NCBI GenBank assembly: GCA_045604705.1
Contig: JAZUOO010000065.1
Coordinates: 1-13,992, forward strand
Source: SIG622 sp045604705
GTDB lineage: Bacteria; Bacillota; Clostridia; Oscillospirales; CAG-382
DNA length: 13,992 bases
Direction: 5' to 3'
Both the position numbers and the translations under genes were made by a program. Positions 5,564 through 12,605 of the stretch are shown here, in pieces. Position 1 is the stretch's first letter; every line of letters begins with the position of its first letter. The notes beneath the pieces are model-generated. The model was not told the origin of the DNA and did no database searches. It saw only the letters and a program-made list of their open reading frames with translations.

Positions 5564-5638
5564 TTACGGCTTTTTATGCGTTTTTTGCATAGAATTATTT
5601 CGGGCAGGGCTTTACCCGATTTGTAAATAAAGCCGTAA
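5564..5638 (+). promoter_or_regulatory. Three-way-junction-like leader structure before the CNNM gene
   Basis: An outer 10-bp perfect stem (TTACGGCTTT 5564-5573 with AAAGCCGTAA 5629-5638) encloses two hairpins: TATGC/GCATA (5575-5579, 5587-5591) and CGGG/CCCG (5601-5604, 5615-5618). The AAAGCC arm could instead pair with the nearer GGCTTTA at 5608-5614, so two exclusive folds exist. No riboswitch class is recognised. Confidence 0.4.
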
Positions 5639-5686
5639 TATTTCCGGAGGACTTCCGGGTTAAACTAAGGAGAAAAAATTTTTATA

Positions 5687-7009
5687 ATGAACGTCACATA
5701 TTTGGTTATTATCGTGGTCTGCGTTATCTTTTCCGGATATTTCTCAGCCACGGAAACAGCATTTCTTTCGCTTAATAAGACTAAGCTTAAAACCATGATT
5801 GAAAAAGGCAACAAAAAGGCAGAGCGTACTCTCAAGGTTGCCGACGACTATGATAAGCTCATTTCTACTATCCTTATAGGAAACAATATAGTTAACATTC
5901 TTGCATCATCTCTTGCAACCCTATTCTTTGTGGAACTGCTTATAAGTGTTTACGGAAGCAGCTATGATGCCGACGAAATTGGAGCAACTCTTTCCACAAT
6001 CGCAACCACCATTATCGTACTTATCTTCGGTGAGATTACGCCCAAAAGTATTGCAAAGGACATTCCCGAAAAGTTCGCAATGTTCTCAACTCCCCTCATC
6101 AGTATGCTTATGGTGGTACTCACTCCCCTGAATTTCATATTCTCCATGTGGAAAAAGCTTATCTCAAAGATTTTCAAGCTTGAGAGCGACAACAAAATGA
6201 CCTCCGAAGAGCTTCTTATGATAGTTGAGGAGGGACAACAGGAGGGTGCAATCGAAGAGGACGAGGGTGACCTTCTCAAAAACGCCATCGAATTTAACGA
6301 AAAGACCGCAGAGGACATTCTGACACACAGAGTTGACCTTGAGGGCGTACCCTCGGATGCAAGCAAGGACGACATCGCAGAGGTATTCACCGAATCCGGA
6401 TATTCGAGAATTCTTGTTTACGAGGAATCCATTGACAACATTATAGGCACAATACACAGAAAAGACTTTTATGTGGGAAGCGGTATATCCCGTAAGCCCG
6501 TTAAAGAGCTTATCGCACCACCGTTCTTTATACATAAGTCGGAAAAAATCAACGACCTTTTAAAGCTTCTTCAGAACAACAAATCCCACCTTGCCATTGT
6601 CATTGACGAATACGGCGGAACCTTAGGTATTGTCACAATGGAGGACATCCTTGAGGAGCTTGTCGGAGAAATCTGGGACGAGCACGATGAGGTTACCGAA
6701 ACCTTCCGTGAGCTTTCCGAGGATATATTTATTGTTGACTGCTCGGTGAACTTTTCGGAATTCTGCGACTTCTTTGAGCTTCCCGCGGAAATTGAGACGG
6801 ACAGTGTATCACTCGGTGGATGGATCATGGAACAGGTGGGCAAAATACCGGAAAAGGGCGACAGCTTCACCTTTGAAAATATCGACGTTGAAGTTACCGA
6901 GACGGATTCCCACAGAGTTGCTTACGCAAAGGTAGCAAGAAGACCGGAGGAAGACAAAAACGAGGAATCCAAGGATACGGACAAAGACAAAGACAAAAAC
7001 GAACAGTAA
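5687..7009 (+). CDS. CNNM/CorC-family Mg2+ (divalent cation) transporter with CBS pair
   Basis: A 440-residue membrane protein with AAGGAG just before the ATG. Residues 1-195 are the CNNM (DUF21) transmembrane domain, with the conserved landmarks SGYFSATETAF (16-26), IGNNIVN (64-70) and FGEITPKS (114-121). The CBS pair spans about 206-328 (SRILVYEESIDNIIG and HLAIVIDEYGGTLGIVTMEDILEE), which in this family binds ATP-Mg and gates transport. The CorC/HlyC domain is about 345-418, and a charged Asp/Lys tail follows. The older label is hemolysin C/TlyC. Bacterial relatives such as MpfA of Bacillus and Staphylococcus and characterised CorC proteins act in Mg2+ efflux or homeostasis, so export from the cytoplasm is the best guess. 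The long attenuator-bearing leader implies regulated expression. It is likely co-transcribed with the AI-2E-family gene. Confidence 0.92.
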   Translation: MNVTYLVIIVVCVIFSGYFSATETAFLSLNKTKLKTMIEKGNKKAERTLKVADDYDKLISTILIGNNIVNILASSLATLFFVELLISVYGSSYDADEIGATLSTIATTIIVLIFGEITPKSIAKDIPEKFAMFSTPLISMLMVVLTPLNFIFSMWKKLISKIFKLESDNKMTSEELLMIVEEGQQEGAIEEDEGDLLKNAIEFNEKTAEDILTHRVDLEGVPSDASKDDIAEVFTESGYSRILVYEESIDNIIGTIHRKDFYVGSGISRKPVKELIAPPFFIHKSEKINDLLKLLQNNKSHLAIVIDEYGGTLGIVTMEDILEELVGEIWDEHDEVTETFRELSEDIFIVDCSVNFSEFCDFFELPAEIETDSVSLGGWIMEQVGKIPEKGDSFTFENIDVEVTETDSHRVAYAKVARRPEEDKNEESKDTDKDKDKNEQ

Positions 7010-7038
7010 TGTATATTACACGTAATGTAGTTACACCA

Positions 7039-7066
7039 TCCCGGATGCACATTGTTGTGTCCGGGG
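7039..7066 (+). other. Intergenic hairpin between CNNM and AI-2E-family genes
   Basis: CCCGGA/TCCGGG (7040-7045, 7060-7065) plus CACA/TGTG with a 2-base bulge and a 4-base loop. No T-run follows, so it is not a terminator; it may be a processing or mRNA-stability element. The smaller palindrome ATTAC-AC-GTAAT is at 7015-7026. Confidence 0.4.
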
Positions 7067-7093
7067 TAATTTAAACAATCGGGAGGTAAACCG

Positions 7094-8650
7094 GTGAAAA
7101 AAAGCAAAAACAATAAAAAAAGCCCGAAGCTTGGCACAGAGGAAAAGCTCCAAAATGAAATAAACGAAAGTAAGAATAAAGAGGAAGAGCACTGCGAAAG
7201 TGAAAAGCACCGCAAAGAAAATCCCAAAGAAAAAATGGTACCGTCCATATCGGAAGAAGTAAAAGATACAAAAAAACACAAAGAATACCGGGAACCAAAG
7301 GAAACAGAATCAAAAACACAAAAAAACAGTATTACCTCGGATGAATCCGACTCTGTCTATGCGAACATCCACGAAAAAGCCGAAGGTATTCCGGAAATAC
7401 TTGCGGAGGATCTGTGCGATGCGATAGCCGATGCCCGTGAAAAGGAAGAAAAGCGAAACAAAAAGAGCAAACACCATCCCGGAAATGTAAGCTTCCGTGA
7501 GATAGTCATAGCTCTTGCATTCGGTATCATCCTTTATTGGGCACTGAACCACGCAAGAGGAATCTTCGCATTTTTCGGCTCGGTGGCGGATGTGTTCTCT
7601 CCTATAATAATCGGGCTCTGTATCGCTTTTGTACTCAATCTCGTGCTTATTCCCATTGAAAAACTCTGGGATTGGGCGACGGCAAAGATAAAGCACACCT
7701 CGACAGTAAAATATCTTTCAAAAATCAAAAGACCTGCCTGCCTTGTACTCTCCACGCTTATTATGGCGGGACTGATATTCGGGCTGTTCTTTATAGTAAT
7801 CCCTGAATTGGGCGTAACCATCAGGATGTTTGCCGATATGATTCCAAAGCTCATCAAAAACACGGAGATTCTGTTGGGTCGTTTATCGGAATTTCTCGCA
7901 CAGCGTAATATTACTCTGCCGAACATCCTGCCCGATCCCGAGGAAGCGGTGAAATTTTTCAAGGATCTGTTCTCGGAAAAGGGACAGCAGGTGTTTGACG
8001 TGACGGTGAACGTGACATCCTCCGTATTCTCCGTACTGTTTGATATTGTGCTGTCGATTGTGTTTGCTTTTTACGTTCTGGCACAGAAAGAGAAGCTGAG
8101 CAAAAAAATTAAAAGTATACTTTATGCGGTAACAGAGGAAGAAAAAGCTGATACGATAATCAGAGTCGCAACCCTTTCCAACAGCGCCTTTACCAAATTT
8201 GTCACAGGACAGTTTACCGAGGCTATAATCATCGGAGTACTTTGCTGGATAGGTATGCTCATTCTCGGAATGCCCTATGCTGCGGTTATATCCGTTGTTA
8301 TCGGCGCAACGGCACTAATCCCGATATTCGGTGCATTTATCGGTGCTGCAATAGGTGCAATCCTCATACTCGCCGTTGACTTTATGCAGGCGGTGTGGTT
8401 TATAGTTTTCATAATAATACTTCAACAGATAGAAACCAATCTCATATATCCCAGAGTGGTGGGAAAATCAATAGGTCTGCCGGGAATACTCGTGCTTGCC
8501 TCTGTGACCGTCGGCGGAGCTGTTTTCGGTTTTGGCGGTATACTTCTCGGTATACCCGTATGCTCCGTAATCTACTGTATATTCAATGAATTTGTTGATA
8601 AACGCATAGAGGACAAGGGTGAAAAGGTTGCAAAAAAGACTAAGGAATAG
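7094..8650 (+). CDS. AI-2E family (UPF0118) membrane transporter with charged N-terminal extension
   Basis: A 518-residue protein starting at GTG with GGGAGG 8 bases upstream. Residues 1-132 are a hydrophilic Lys/Glu-rich low-complexity extension, absent from ordinary family members of about 350 residues and presumably cytoplasmic. From 133 on it matches the AI-2E exporter family: TM1-2 (135-187), TM3 (214-237), a soluble segment (240-300), TM4 (308-330), then the conserved C-terminal block with PYA (394-396), ALIPIFGAFIGA (407-418), QQIETNLIYPRVVGKSIGLP (444-463) and IPVCS. Family members include TqsA (AI-2 export) and Na+/H+ antiporters, so the substrate cannot be named. It follows the CNNM gene by 84 bases with no terminator between them, consistent with one operon for ion or small-molecule export. 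Confidence 0.88.
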   Translation: MKKSKNNKKSPKLGTEEKLQNEINESKNKEEEHCESEKHRKENPKEKMVPSISEEVKDTKKHKEYREPKETESKTQKNSITSDESDSVYANIHEKAEGIPEILAEDLCDAIADAREKEEKRNKKSKHHPGNVSFREIVIALAFGIILYWALNHARGIFAFFGSVADVFSPIIIGLCIAFVLNLVLIPIEKLWDWATAKIKHTSTVKYLSKIKRPACLVLSTLIMAGLIFGLFFIVIPELGVTIRMFADMIPKLIKNTEILLGRLSEFLAQRNITLPNILPDPEEAVKFFKDLFSEKGQQVFDVTVNVTSSVFSVLFDIVLSIVFAFYVLAQKEKLSKKIKSILYAVTEEEKADTIIRVATLSNSAFTKFVTGQFTEAIIIGVLCWIGMLILGMPYAAVISVVIGATALIPIFGAFIGAAIGAILILAVDFMQAVWFIVFIIILQQIETNLIYPRVVGKSIGLPGILVLASVTVGGAVFGFGGILLGIPVCSVIYCIFNEFVDKRIEDKGEKVAKKTKE

Positions 8651-8738
8651 CAAAGCGACATTACCGTAAGTGCAAGCTCTTGTAAATTTTCAAGGATAGT
8701 TATATAAATATTAATTAACAAAAGGAAGGAAAAAAGTT

Positions 8739-9572
8739 GTGAGCATACCCTCAGTAAATACGCCGCACACCGAAATCCTTGAGGGGATAATTTCTGTCAG
8801 AGCGGCAATAGAAGCAGGCAGCAGAAGCGTCAACAGTGTATTTGTTGACCTTAAAAAATACAAAAAAAGAGACAGAAAGATAACCTCGTTCGTATCCTTT
8901 TTAAAACAGCACGGTATAAAACCGGAATTCTGCGAAAGAGGAGTAATAGATGCCTTTGTAAGTTCCTTTGGCAAAGATTCGGGAAATACCCACGGGGGCG
9001 TTGCGGCAAGCGTCGGTGAGAGAAGATATACCGACATAGCAAGCATCCTTGACAAAACGGTAAAGGATGGCGGCTTCTGCGTATATCTTGACGGCGTGGA
9101 GGATCCGTTCAATCTCGGGTATGCATTCCGTTCGCTGTATGCCTGCGGTACATCGGGGATAATACTTCCCGGCAACGAAAGAAGCGGTGGCTCGGGAGTA
9201 CTTGCAAGAAGCTCTGCAGGCGCCTCGGAACACCTTAACTGTGCAAGATTTACGGAAAGCTCCGACAAGGACAGCCGATTAAAGCTCATTTCCGAAATCA
9301 AAAAAAGAGGCATCAAGCTCTGTTGCTGTGCTGTCTCCAAGGACTCCGAATCAATTTTCGACTACAGCGGCGGCTTCCCCATGATAATTTTTATCGGTGG
9401 TGAAAAGCGAGGAATCTCACCCGAATTTGTGGAAAATGCGGACAGGCTGATACACGTGCCATATGCGTCGTCGGAAATACGGTACTCACTTCCGACATCT
9501 ACAGTAGCAGCAGTGGTGGGGTTTGAGGTAATGCAAGCAATGCAAAATCCAAAGTGCAAAATGCAGAATTAA
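8739..9572 (+). CDS. TrmH/SpoU-family RNA 2'-O-methyltransferase
   Basis: A 277-residue protein starting at GTG with AAAGGAAGG upstream. Residues 1-100 are an N-terminal substrate-binding region (including TEILEGIISVRAAIE), and 110-265 form the SPOUT knot domain. Motif 1 is LDGVEDPFNLGYAFRS (117-132, Asn125 and Arg131). Motif 2 is FIGGEKRGIS (218-227, Glu222). Motif 3 is VPYASSEIRYSLPTSTVAAV (240-259). Motif 3 normally reads SLNxSxA; here Asn is replaced by Pro252, which may alter cofactor binding or activity. It should methylate a ribose in rRNA or tRNA using S-adenosylmethionine. The last residues (MQAMQNPKCKMQN) are encoded by an AATGCAAAATGC-type repeat that seems to have supplied the C-terminus and stop. 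It lies 88 bases after the AI-2E gene, possibly in the same transcript. Confidence 0.85.
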   Translation: MSIPSVNTPHTEILEGIISVRAAIEAGSRSVNSVFVDLKKYKKRDRKITSFVSFLKQHGIKPEFCERGVIDAFVSSFGKDSGNTHGGVAASVGERRYTDIASILDKTVKDGGFCVYLDGVEDPFNLGYAFRSLYACGTSGIILPGNERSGGSGVLARSSAGASEHLNCARFTESSDKDSRLKLISEIKKRGIKLCCCAVSKDSESIFDYSGGFPMIIFIGGEKRGISPEFVENADRLIHVPYASSEIRYSLPTSTVAAVVGFEVMQAMQNPKCKMQN

Positions 9573-9575
9573 TTG
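9527..9575. repeat. AATGCAAAATGCAGAATTAA-type short repeat at the methyltransferase 3' end
   Basis: Run of TGCA-containing units (AATGCAAGC, AATGCAAAATCC, GTGCAAAATGC, AGAATTAA) that overlaps the last 14 codons of the TrmH gene and its stop. The end, GCAAAATGCAGAATTAA, is nearly identical to 13505-13521. Confidence 0.5.
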
Positions 9576-9639
9576 TGCTCCCACAAGCCATCGTGCAATT
9601 CGGAATCATTGCATTTCCTGCCGCAACCGACATCAGCAC

Positions 9640-9670
9640 AAAAAAGCGGGCAGTCCAAAAAGACCGCCCG
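9640..9670 (-). terminator. Terminator of the SLH surface-protein gene
   Basis: CGGGCAGTC (9647-9655) with GACCGCCCG (9662-9670), one A-C mismatch and a 6-base loop. On the - strand a GC TTTTTT tract follows. It begins 13 bases after the stop codon. Confidence 0.8.
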
Positions 9671-9683
9671 TCCTATATACTTA

Positions 9684-11666
9684 TTATTTCTCATCAGAGA
9701 GACAACGGAAAAGGAATGTGACAATCTGTGCGCGTGTGCAGTTAGCATCAGGGCTGAATGTCGTTTCGGATGTACCGTTGGTAATGCCGTTTCCTACTGC
9801 CCAGAGAACTGCGTTTGTATAGTACTGGGAAGCATCAACGTCTGCAAAGGGATTTTTCGCATCTACTGCGGGAGTCTTCTGTGAACGCCAAAGGAATGTA
9901 ACGATCTGTGCACGAGTACAGAAGTTGTCGGGGCTGAATGTCGTTTCTGATGTACCGTTGGTAATACCGTTTTCAACCGCCCAGAGAACTGCATTATAGT
10001 AGTAAGAGTCACTTGCTACATCGGTGAATGCCATCGTGCTGCTCTTGGGTGCGGGAGAACCTGCGGCACGCCAGAGGAATGTAACAGCCTGAGCACGTGT
10101 ACATGTTGCATCCGGGCTAAATGTTGTTTCGGATGTACCTGTTGTGATGCCCTTGCTTACTGCCCACTGAACGGGAGCTGCGTAATATGTTCCGGACTCA
10201 ACGTCGATAAAGGATACTGCAGGCTTTTCTTCCTCGATCTTTTCGTACTGTGCGATAAAGGTTGTTGCCGCATTAATAACCACATTCGTGGGGTCAATTA
10301 TGCTTCCGCCTGCCTTTGCCCAGCCGAGGAATTCATATCCGTCCTTAGCCTTAACAGTAGGAACATTTACAGGCTTCTTGCCCTTTTCAACCGACTCTGT
10401 CTTACTTCCGCTTATGATTGTACCGTTTGAGGCAACGTCATATGTTACGGTGTACTTTGTAACAGACGGACTTGAGGGCGTTGACGGTGTTGACGGCTTT
10501 GACGGTGTCGACGATGGAGAAGCGGGGGTTGCCTCTTTTACATCGGAGTATTCACCCTCACCTACAGCGTTCACGGCCTTAACCTTGATGCTGTACTTTG
10601 AGCCGCCGGTAAGACCCGAAAGAGTAACGCTTGTTTTGTCGCCGTCAACCTCCTTTGTCTTCTCGGAGCCGCCCGCCTTTGTATAGCTTACAACATACTT
10701 TTCGATGTCAGAACCACCCGTTGCAGGCTGTGTCCATGTTACCGTGAGCTTTTCCGTGCCAGTTGAAACAGAGGGCTTATTAACCTTTGCGGGAGCTGTT
10801 ACAACTGCACCAACCTCCTCGTCAAGAACCACATATTCGTCATTTTCGGTATATCTGTAGTAAACCGTGTAGGAGGCACCGGATACTTCAAATACAGCCT
10901 TACCGTTCTTATCCGTCTTAACCTCCACGTCGCCTATCTTTACATACGCACCCTCGATAGGATTACCCTTATCATCGGTAACCGTAATTGTAACTGTTTC
11001 GATATTTTCTTCAATATCAAGACCTACAAACTCAACAGAGAGTGTAATTTTATTTTTTGCATTTTCGGAATTTCTAAACTGGGTAGTACTTTCGTTAGCG
11101 CAATATACGCCGGAGCCGTAGCCCTTAACATTGGAATTAGAGGGCTTGTCCGTTGCGAATTTAAGCAAATCAACACCTGCATCCTCAAGGTCAGCCGCAC
11201 TTACGCCGTCCGCAACAAGGAATGTAACGGTAATAATCTTTTTGTCTTCACTTCTTGCATCAACATTTCCCGACGTGTCGGAATACCATGCGAAGAAGAA
11301 TTCACCCTCTTCCTCGTTTACAAGATCAGCAACCTTATTTGTTTCCCGTGTCGGTGTAACGATGCTTAACGTTGACTTTGCAATTTTGGAAATAGCCGTG
11401 GAAGAAGCATCAAAATCCGCTGTAAGCTCGTTATCTACAATCGCGCCAAGATCCAAAAGCTCGGTATCATAGTAAAAGCCGAGCTGACCTACCGCACCGT
11501 AACCACCGGTTACGTAAAGATCGGCAGTGATTGTACCCTTTTCCTCATCGTAGGTATTGACAAGCTTGTAGCCGGGAGTTGTACCCGACGCCGCATAAAC
11601 TCCAACAGAGCCTGCCGTCAGAGACAGTGCAAGAAATGCCGCTGCAATTCTCTTTGTAATATTCAT
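9684..11666 (-). CDS. Secreted multidomain S-layer-anchored protein (cohesin-like, FnIII, InlB repeat, 3 SLH)
   Basis: A 660-residue protein with AAAGGATGG before the ATG. Signal peptide is 1-25 (cleavage near VYA-A). Residues 34-215 are a beta-rich region resembling a cohesin fold (GAVGQLGFYYDTELLDLG start, KIITVTFLVADG near 142-153; moderate confidence). Residues 221-290 are a carboxypeptidase-regulatory-like beta sandwich (GNPIEGAYVKIGDVEVKTD). Residues 296-382 are a fibronectin type III domain, and 383-402 a Ser/Pro/Thr linker. Residues 404-476 are an InlB B-repeat (GYEFLGWAKAGG). Residues 484-537, 545-598 and 606-656 are three SLH domains, each with a WAV(S/E/G)xGIT-GTSETTFSPD-CTRAQ(A/I)VTFLWR core, which bind pyruvylated secondary wall polymer. 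It is therefore displayed at the cell surface. A carbohydrate-binding, adhesion or scaffold role is plausible, but no catalytic domain is present. Confidence 0.9.
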   Translation of the reverse strand: MNITKRIAAAFLALSLTAGSVGVYAASGTTPGYKLVNTYDEEKGTITADLYVTGGYGAVGQLGFYYDTELLDLGAIVDNELTADFDASSTAISKIAKSTLSIVTPTRETNKVADLVNEEEGEFFFAWYSDTSGNVDARSEDKKIITVTFLVADGVSAADLEDAGVDLLKFATDKPSNSNVKGYGSGVYCANESTTQFRNSENAKNKITLSVEFVGLDIEENIETVTITVTDDKGNPIEGAYVKIGDVEVKTDKNGKAVFEVSGASYTVYYRYTENDEYVVLDEEVGAVVTAPAKVNKPSVSTGTEKLTVTWTQPATGGSDIEKYVVSYTKAGGSEKTKEVDGDKTSVTLSGLTGGSKYSIKVKAVNAVGEGEYSDVKEATPASPSSTPSKPSTPSTPSSPSVTKYTVTYDVASNGTIISGSKTESVEKGKKPVNVPTVKAKDGYEFLGWAKAGGSIIDPTNVVINAATTFIAQYEKIEEEKPAVSFIDVESGTYYAAPVQWAVSKGITTGTSETTFSPDATCTRAQAVTFLWRAAGSPAPKSSTMAFTDVASDSYYYNAVLWAVENGITNGTSETTFSPDNFCTRAQIVTFLWRSQKTPAVDAKNPFADVDASQYYTNAVLWAVGNGITNGTSETTFSPDANCTRAQIVTFLFRCLSDEK

Positions 11667-11683
11667 ATTTATCCATCCTTTCC

Positions 11684-11702
11684 AAAAAACGGATTTCTCC
11701 GT
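11684..11702 (-). promoter_or_regulatory. GNRA-capped hairpin with U-run just before the SLH gene ribosome binding site
   Basis: On the - strand ACGGA-GAAA-TCCGT then TTTTT, ending two bases before GGAAAGG. It is a 5-bp stem with a GAAA tetraloop. It could act as a weak attenuator or as a stable 5' element protecting the mRNA. Confidence 0.35.
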
Positions 11703-11876
11703 AAAATATTTTTAAACGTGTTTATCAAAGGGATAAAACCGACAACATACTTACATAGTCATCGGTCAAAGCATCAGGGCAGAAAGCATTGACACAAGAA
11801 TTTCCCGGAACTTGTATAGAATCATCCTTAAATTTAGCGTACAACAGAAATACCGCCCCAAAATATATACAAATAG
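11703..11876 (-). other. Long 5' leader of the SLH gene
   Basis: About 200 bases lie between the predicted transcription start (near 11870) and the SLH gene. Apart from the GNRA hairpin I see no convincing structure, ORF or known riboswitch in it. Confidence 0.4.
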
Positions 11877-11905
11877 ATTATACAACAATAAACACAAAAA
11901 ATCAA
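11877..11905 (-). promoter_or_regulatory. Promoter of the SLH surface-protein gene
   Basis: On the - strand TTGATT (11905-11900), 17 bases, TATAAT (11882-11877). Spacing and -10 are consensus. Confidence 0.65.
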
Positions 11906-12150
11906 GAGAAAAAGGCGATAATTTCAAAATTATTCGTAGAATTCATACGGTGTTTTTTGTTGATTTTCCACAATTGCATAGGGGGTTTTTACCTAATAAA
12001 TCTAAATTATGGTTATAATTTATGTCAGAATACCCATAAATAACTTTGCCGAGCGATAATAAAATATGATACGTCACGTTGAATTTGTACCATATAAGGT
12101 TATGACACATCCTGCAAGGGTTTGTCAACACAATTAATTTTACAAATCCC
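11906..12150. other. AT-rich divergent intergenic region
   Basis: Lies between the back-to-back promoters of the SLH gene and the T-box transcript. No gene is seen; the short frames there lack ribosome binding sites. Confidence 0.4.
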
Positions 12151-12179
12151 TTGACAAATCCCAAATCCCATGCTATAAT
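12151..12179 (+). promoter_or_regulatory. Consensus promoter of the T-box transcript
   Basis: TTGACA (12151-12156), exactly 17 bases, TATAAT (12174-12179). Predicted start is near 12186. AAATCCC occurs three times around the -35 (12144-12150, 12156-12162, 12163-12169). Confidence 0.85.
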
Positions 12180-12185
12180 ATAATG

Positions 12186-12423
12186 TAATAAAGCTATGAC
12201 GAAGACACAAAAAAACGAAATGTCATCCAAGAGAGTGCGCAAAGGGTGTGAGCCGCATATGTACAGCGTTTTTTTACCGCTTCCGAGCTCCGAGGGGGTA
12301 GAAACTCTCGGCGTTGGTTACGTTACAACCTCAATGAGGCACAGGGCTTTGCTTTGTGTGAATTCGGGTGGAAACACGGTTTTTATCGTCCCGTCGGCGG
12401 TTTTGTCGGCGAGGGCGATTTTT
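12186..12423 (+). ncRNA. T-box riboswitch leader with terminator
   Basis: The layout is that of a tRNA-sensing T-box leader. A Stem I region contains GACGAAGA (12198-12205) and AGAGAG followed by a TGCG/CGCA-closed apical loop with GGGTGTGAGC. A distal Stem I helix pairs AAAAAAACG with CGTTTTTTT. The diagnostic T-box GGGTGGAAACACGG is at 12366-12379. The antiterminator can pair CGGG (12365-12368) with CCCG (12390-12393). The competing terminator pairs 12385-12398 with 12405-12419 around a GGTTTT loop (one bulged A) and ends in TTTTT (12419-12423). The UGGA of the T-box would suit a tRNA with discriminator U. The specifier codon is not certain: UAC and ACC are both candidates in the 3' strand of Stem I. 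Uncharged tRNA would allow read-through. Confidence 0.8.
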
Positions 12424-12424
12424 C

Positions 12425-12512
12425 AATGCATAATGCATAATGCATAATGCATAATGCGTAAGAAGAAAGCGAAGCTTTCTTTAAAGTTTGCTTTTAGAAC
12501 TTTTTAATGCAT
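12425..12512. repeat. AATGCAT heptamer array and hairpin cassette after the T-box
   Basis: Four perfect tandem AATGCAT units (12425-12452) plus one degenerate AATGCGT, beginning two bases after the T-box U-run. A hairpin AAGAAAGC-GA-AGCTTTCTT-like (about 12463-12481) and AAGTT/AACTT follow, and a last AATGCAT stands at 12506-12512. The block looks inserted between the riboswitch and the gene. Confidence 0.6.
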
Positions 12513-12605
12513 AATTGAGGACGATTTCCGCTTGAAAGGGCAGCGAAATTTGGCATCTTTGACTGCGGAAAGCTTCATTCATTATATTTTTAAAAGGAAT
12601 TTGAT

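Noticed and set aside
7039..7066. Terminator between CNNM and AI-2E-family genes
   Set aside because: The hairpin has no following T-run, so read-through into the next gene is expected.
9573..9884. + strand frame MCSHKPSCNSE...
   Set aside because: It runs across the terminator and antisense to the SLH domains; a shadow of the - strand gene.
11943..12242. - strand frame MRTLLDDISFFC...
   Set aside because: It overlaps the T-box leader and promoter on the other strand, with no ribosome binding site and no coding character.
12425..12512. CRISPR array
   Set aside because: The units are 7-bp direct repeats without spacers.
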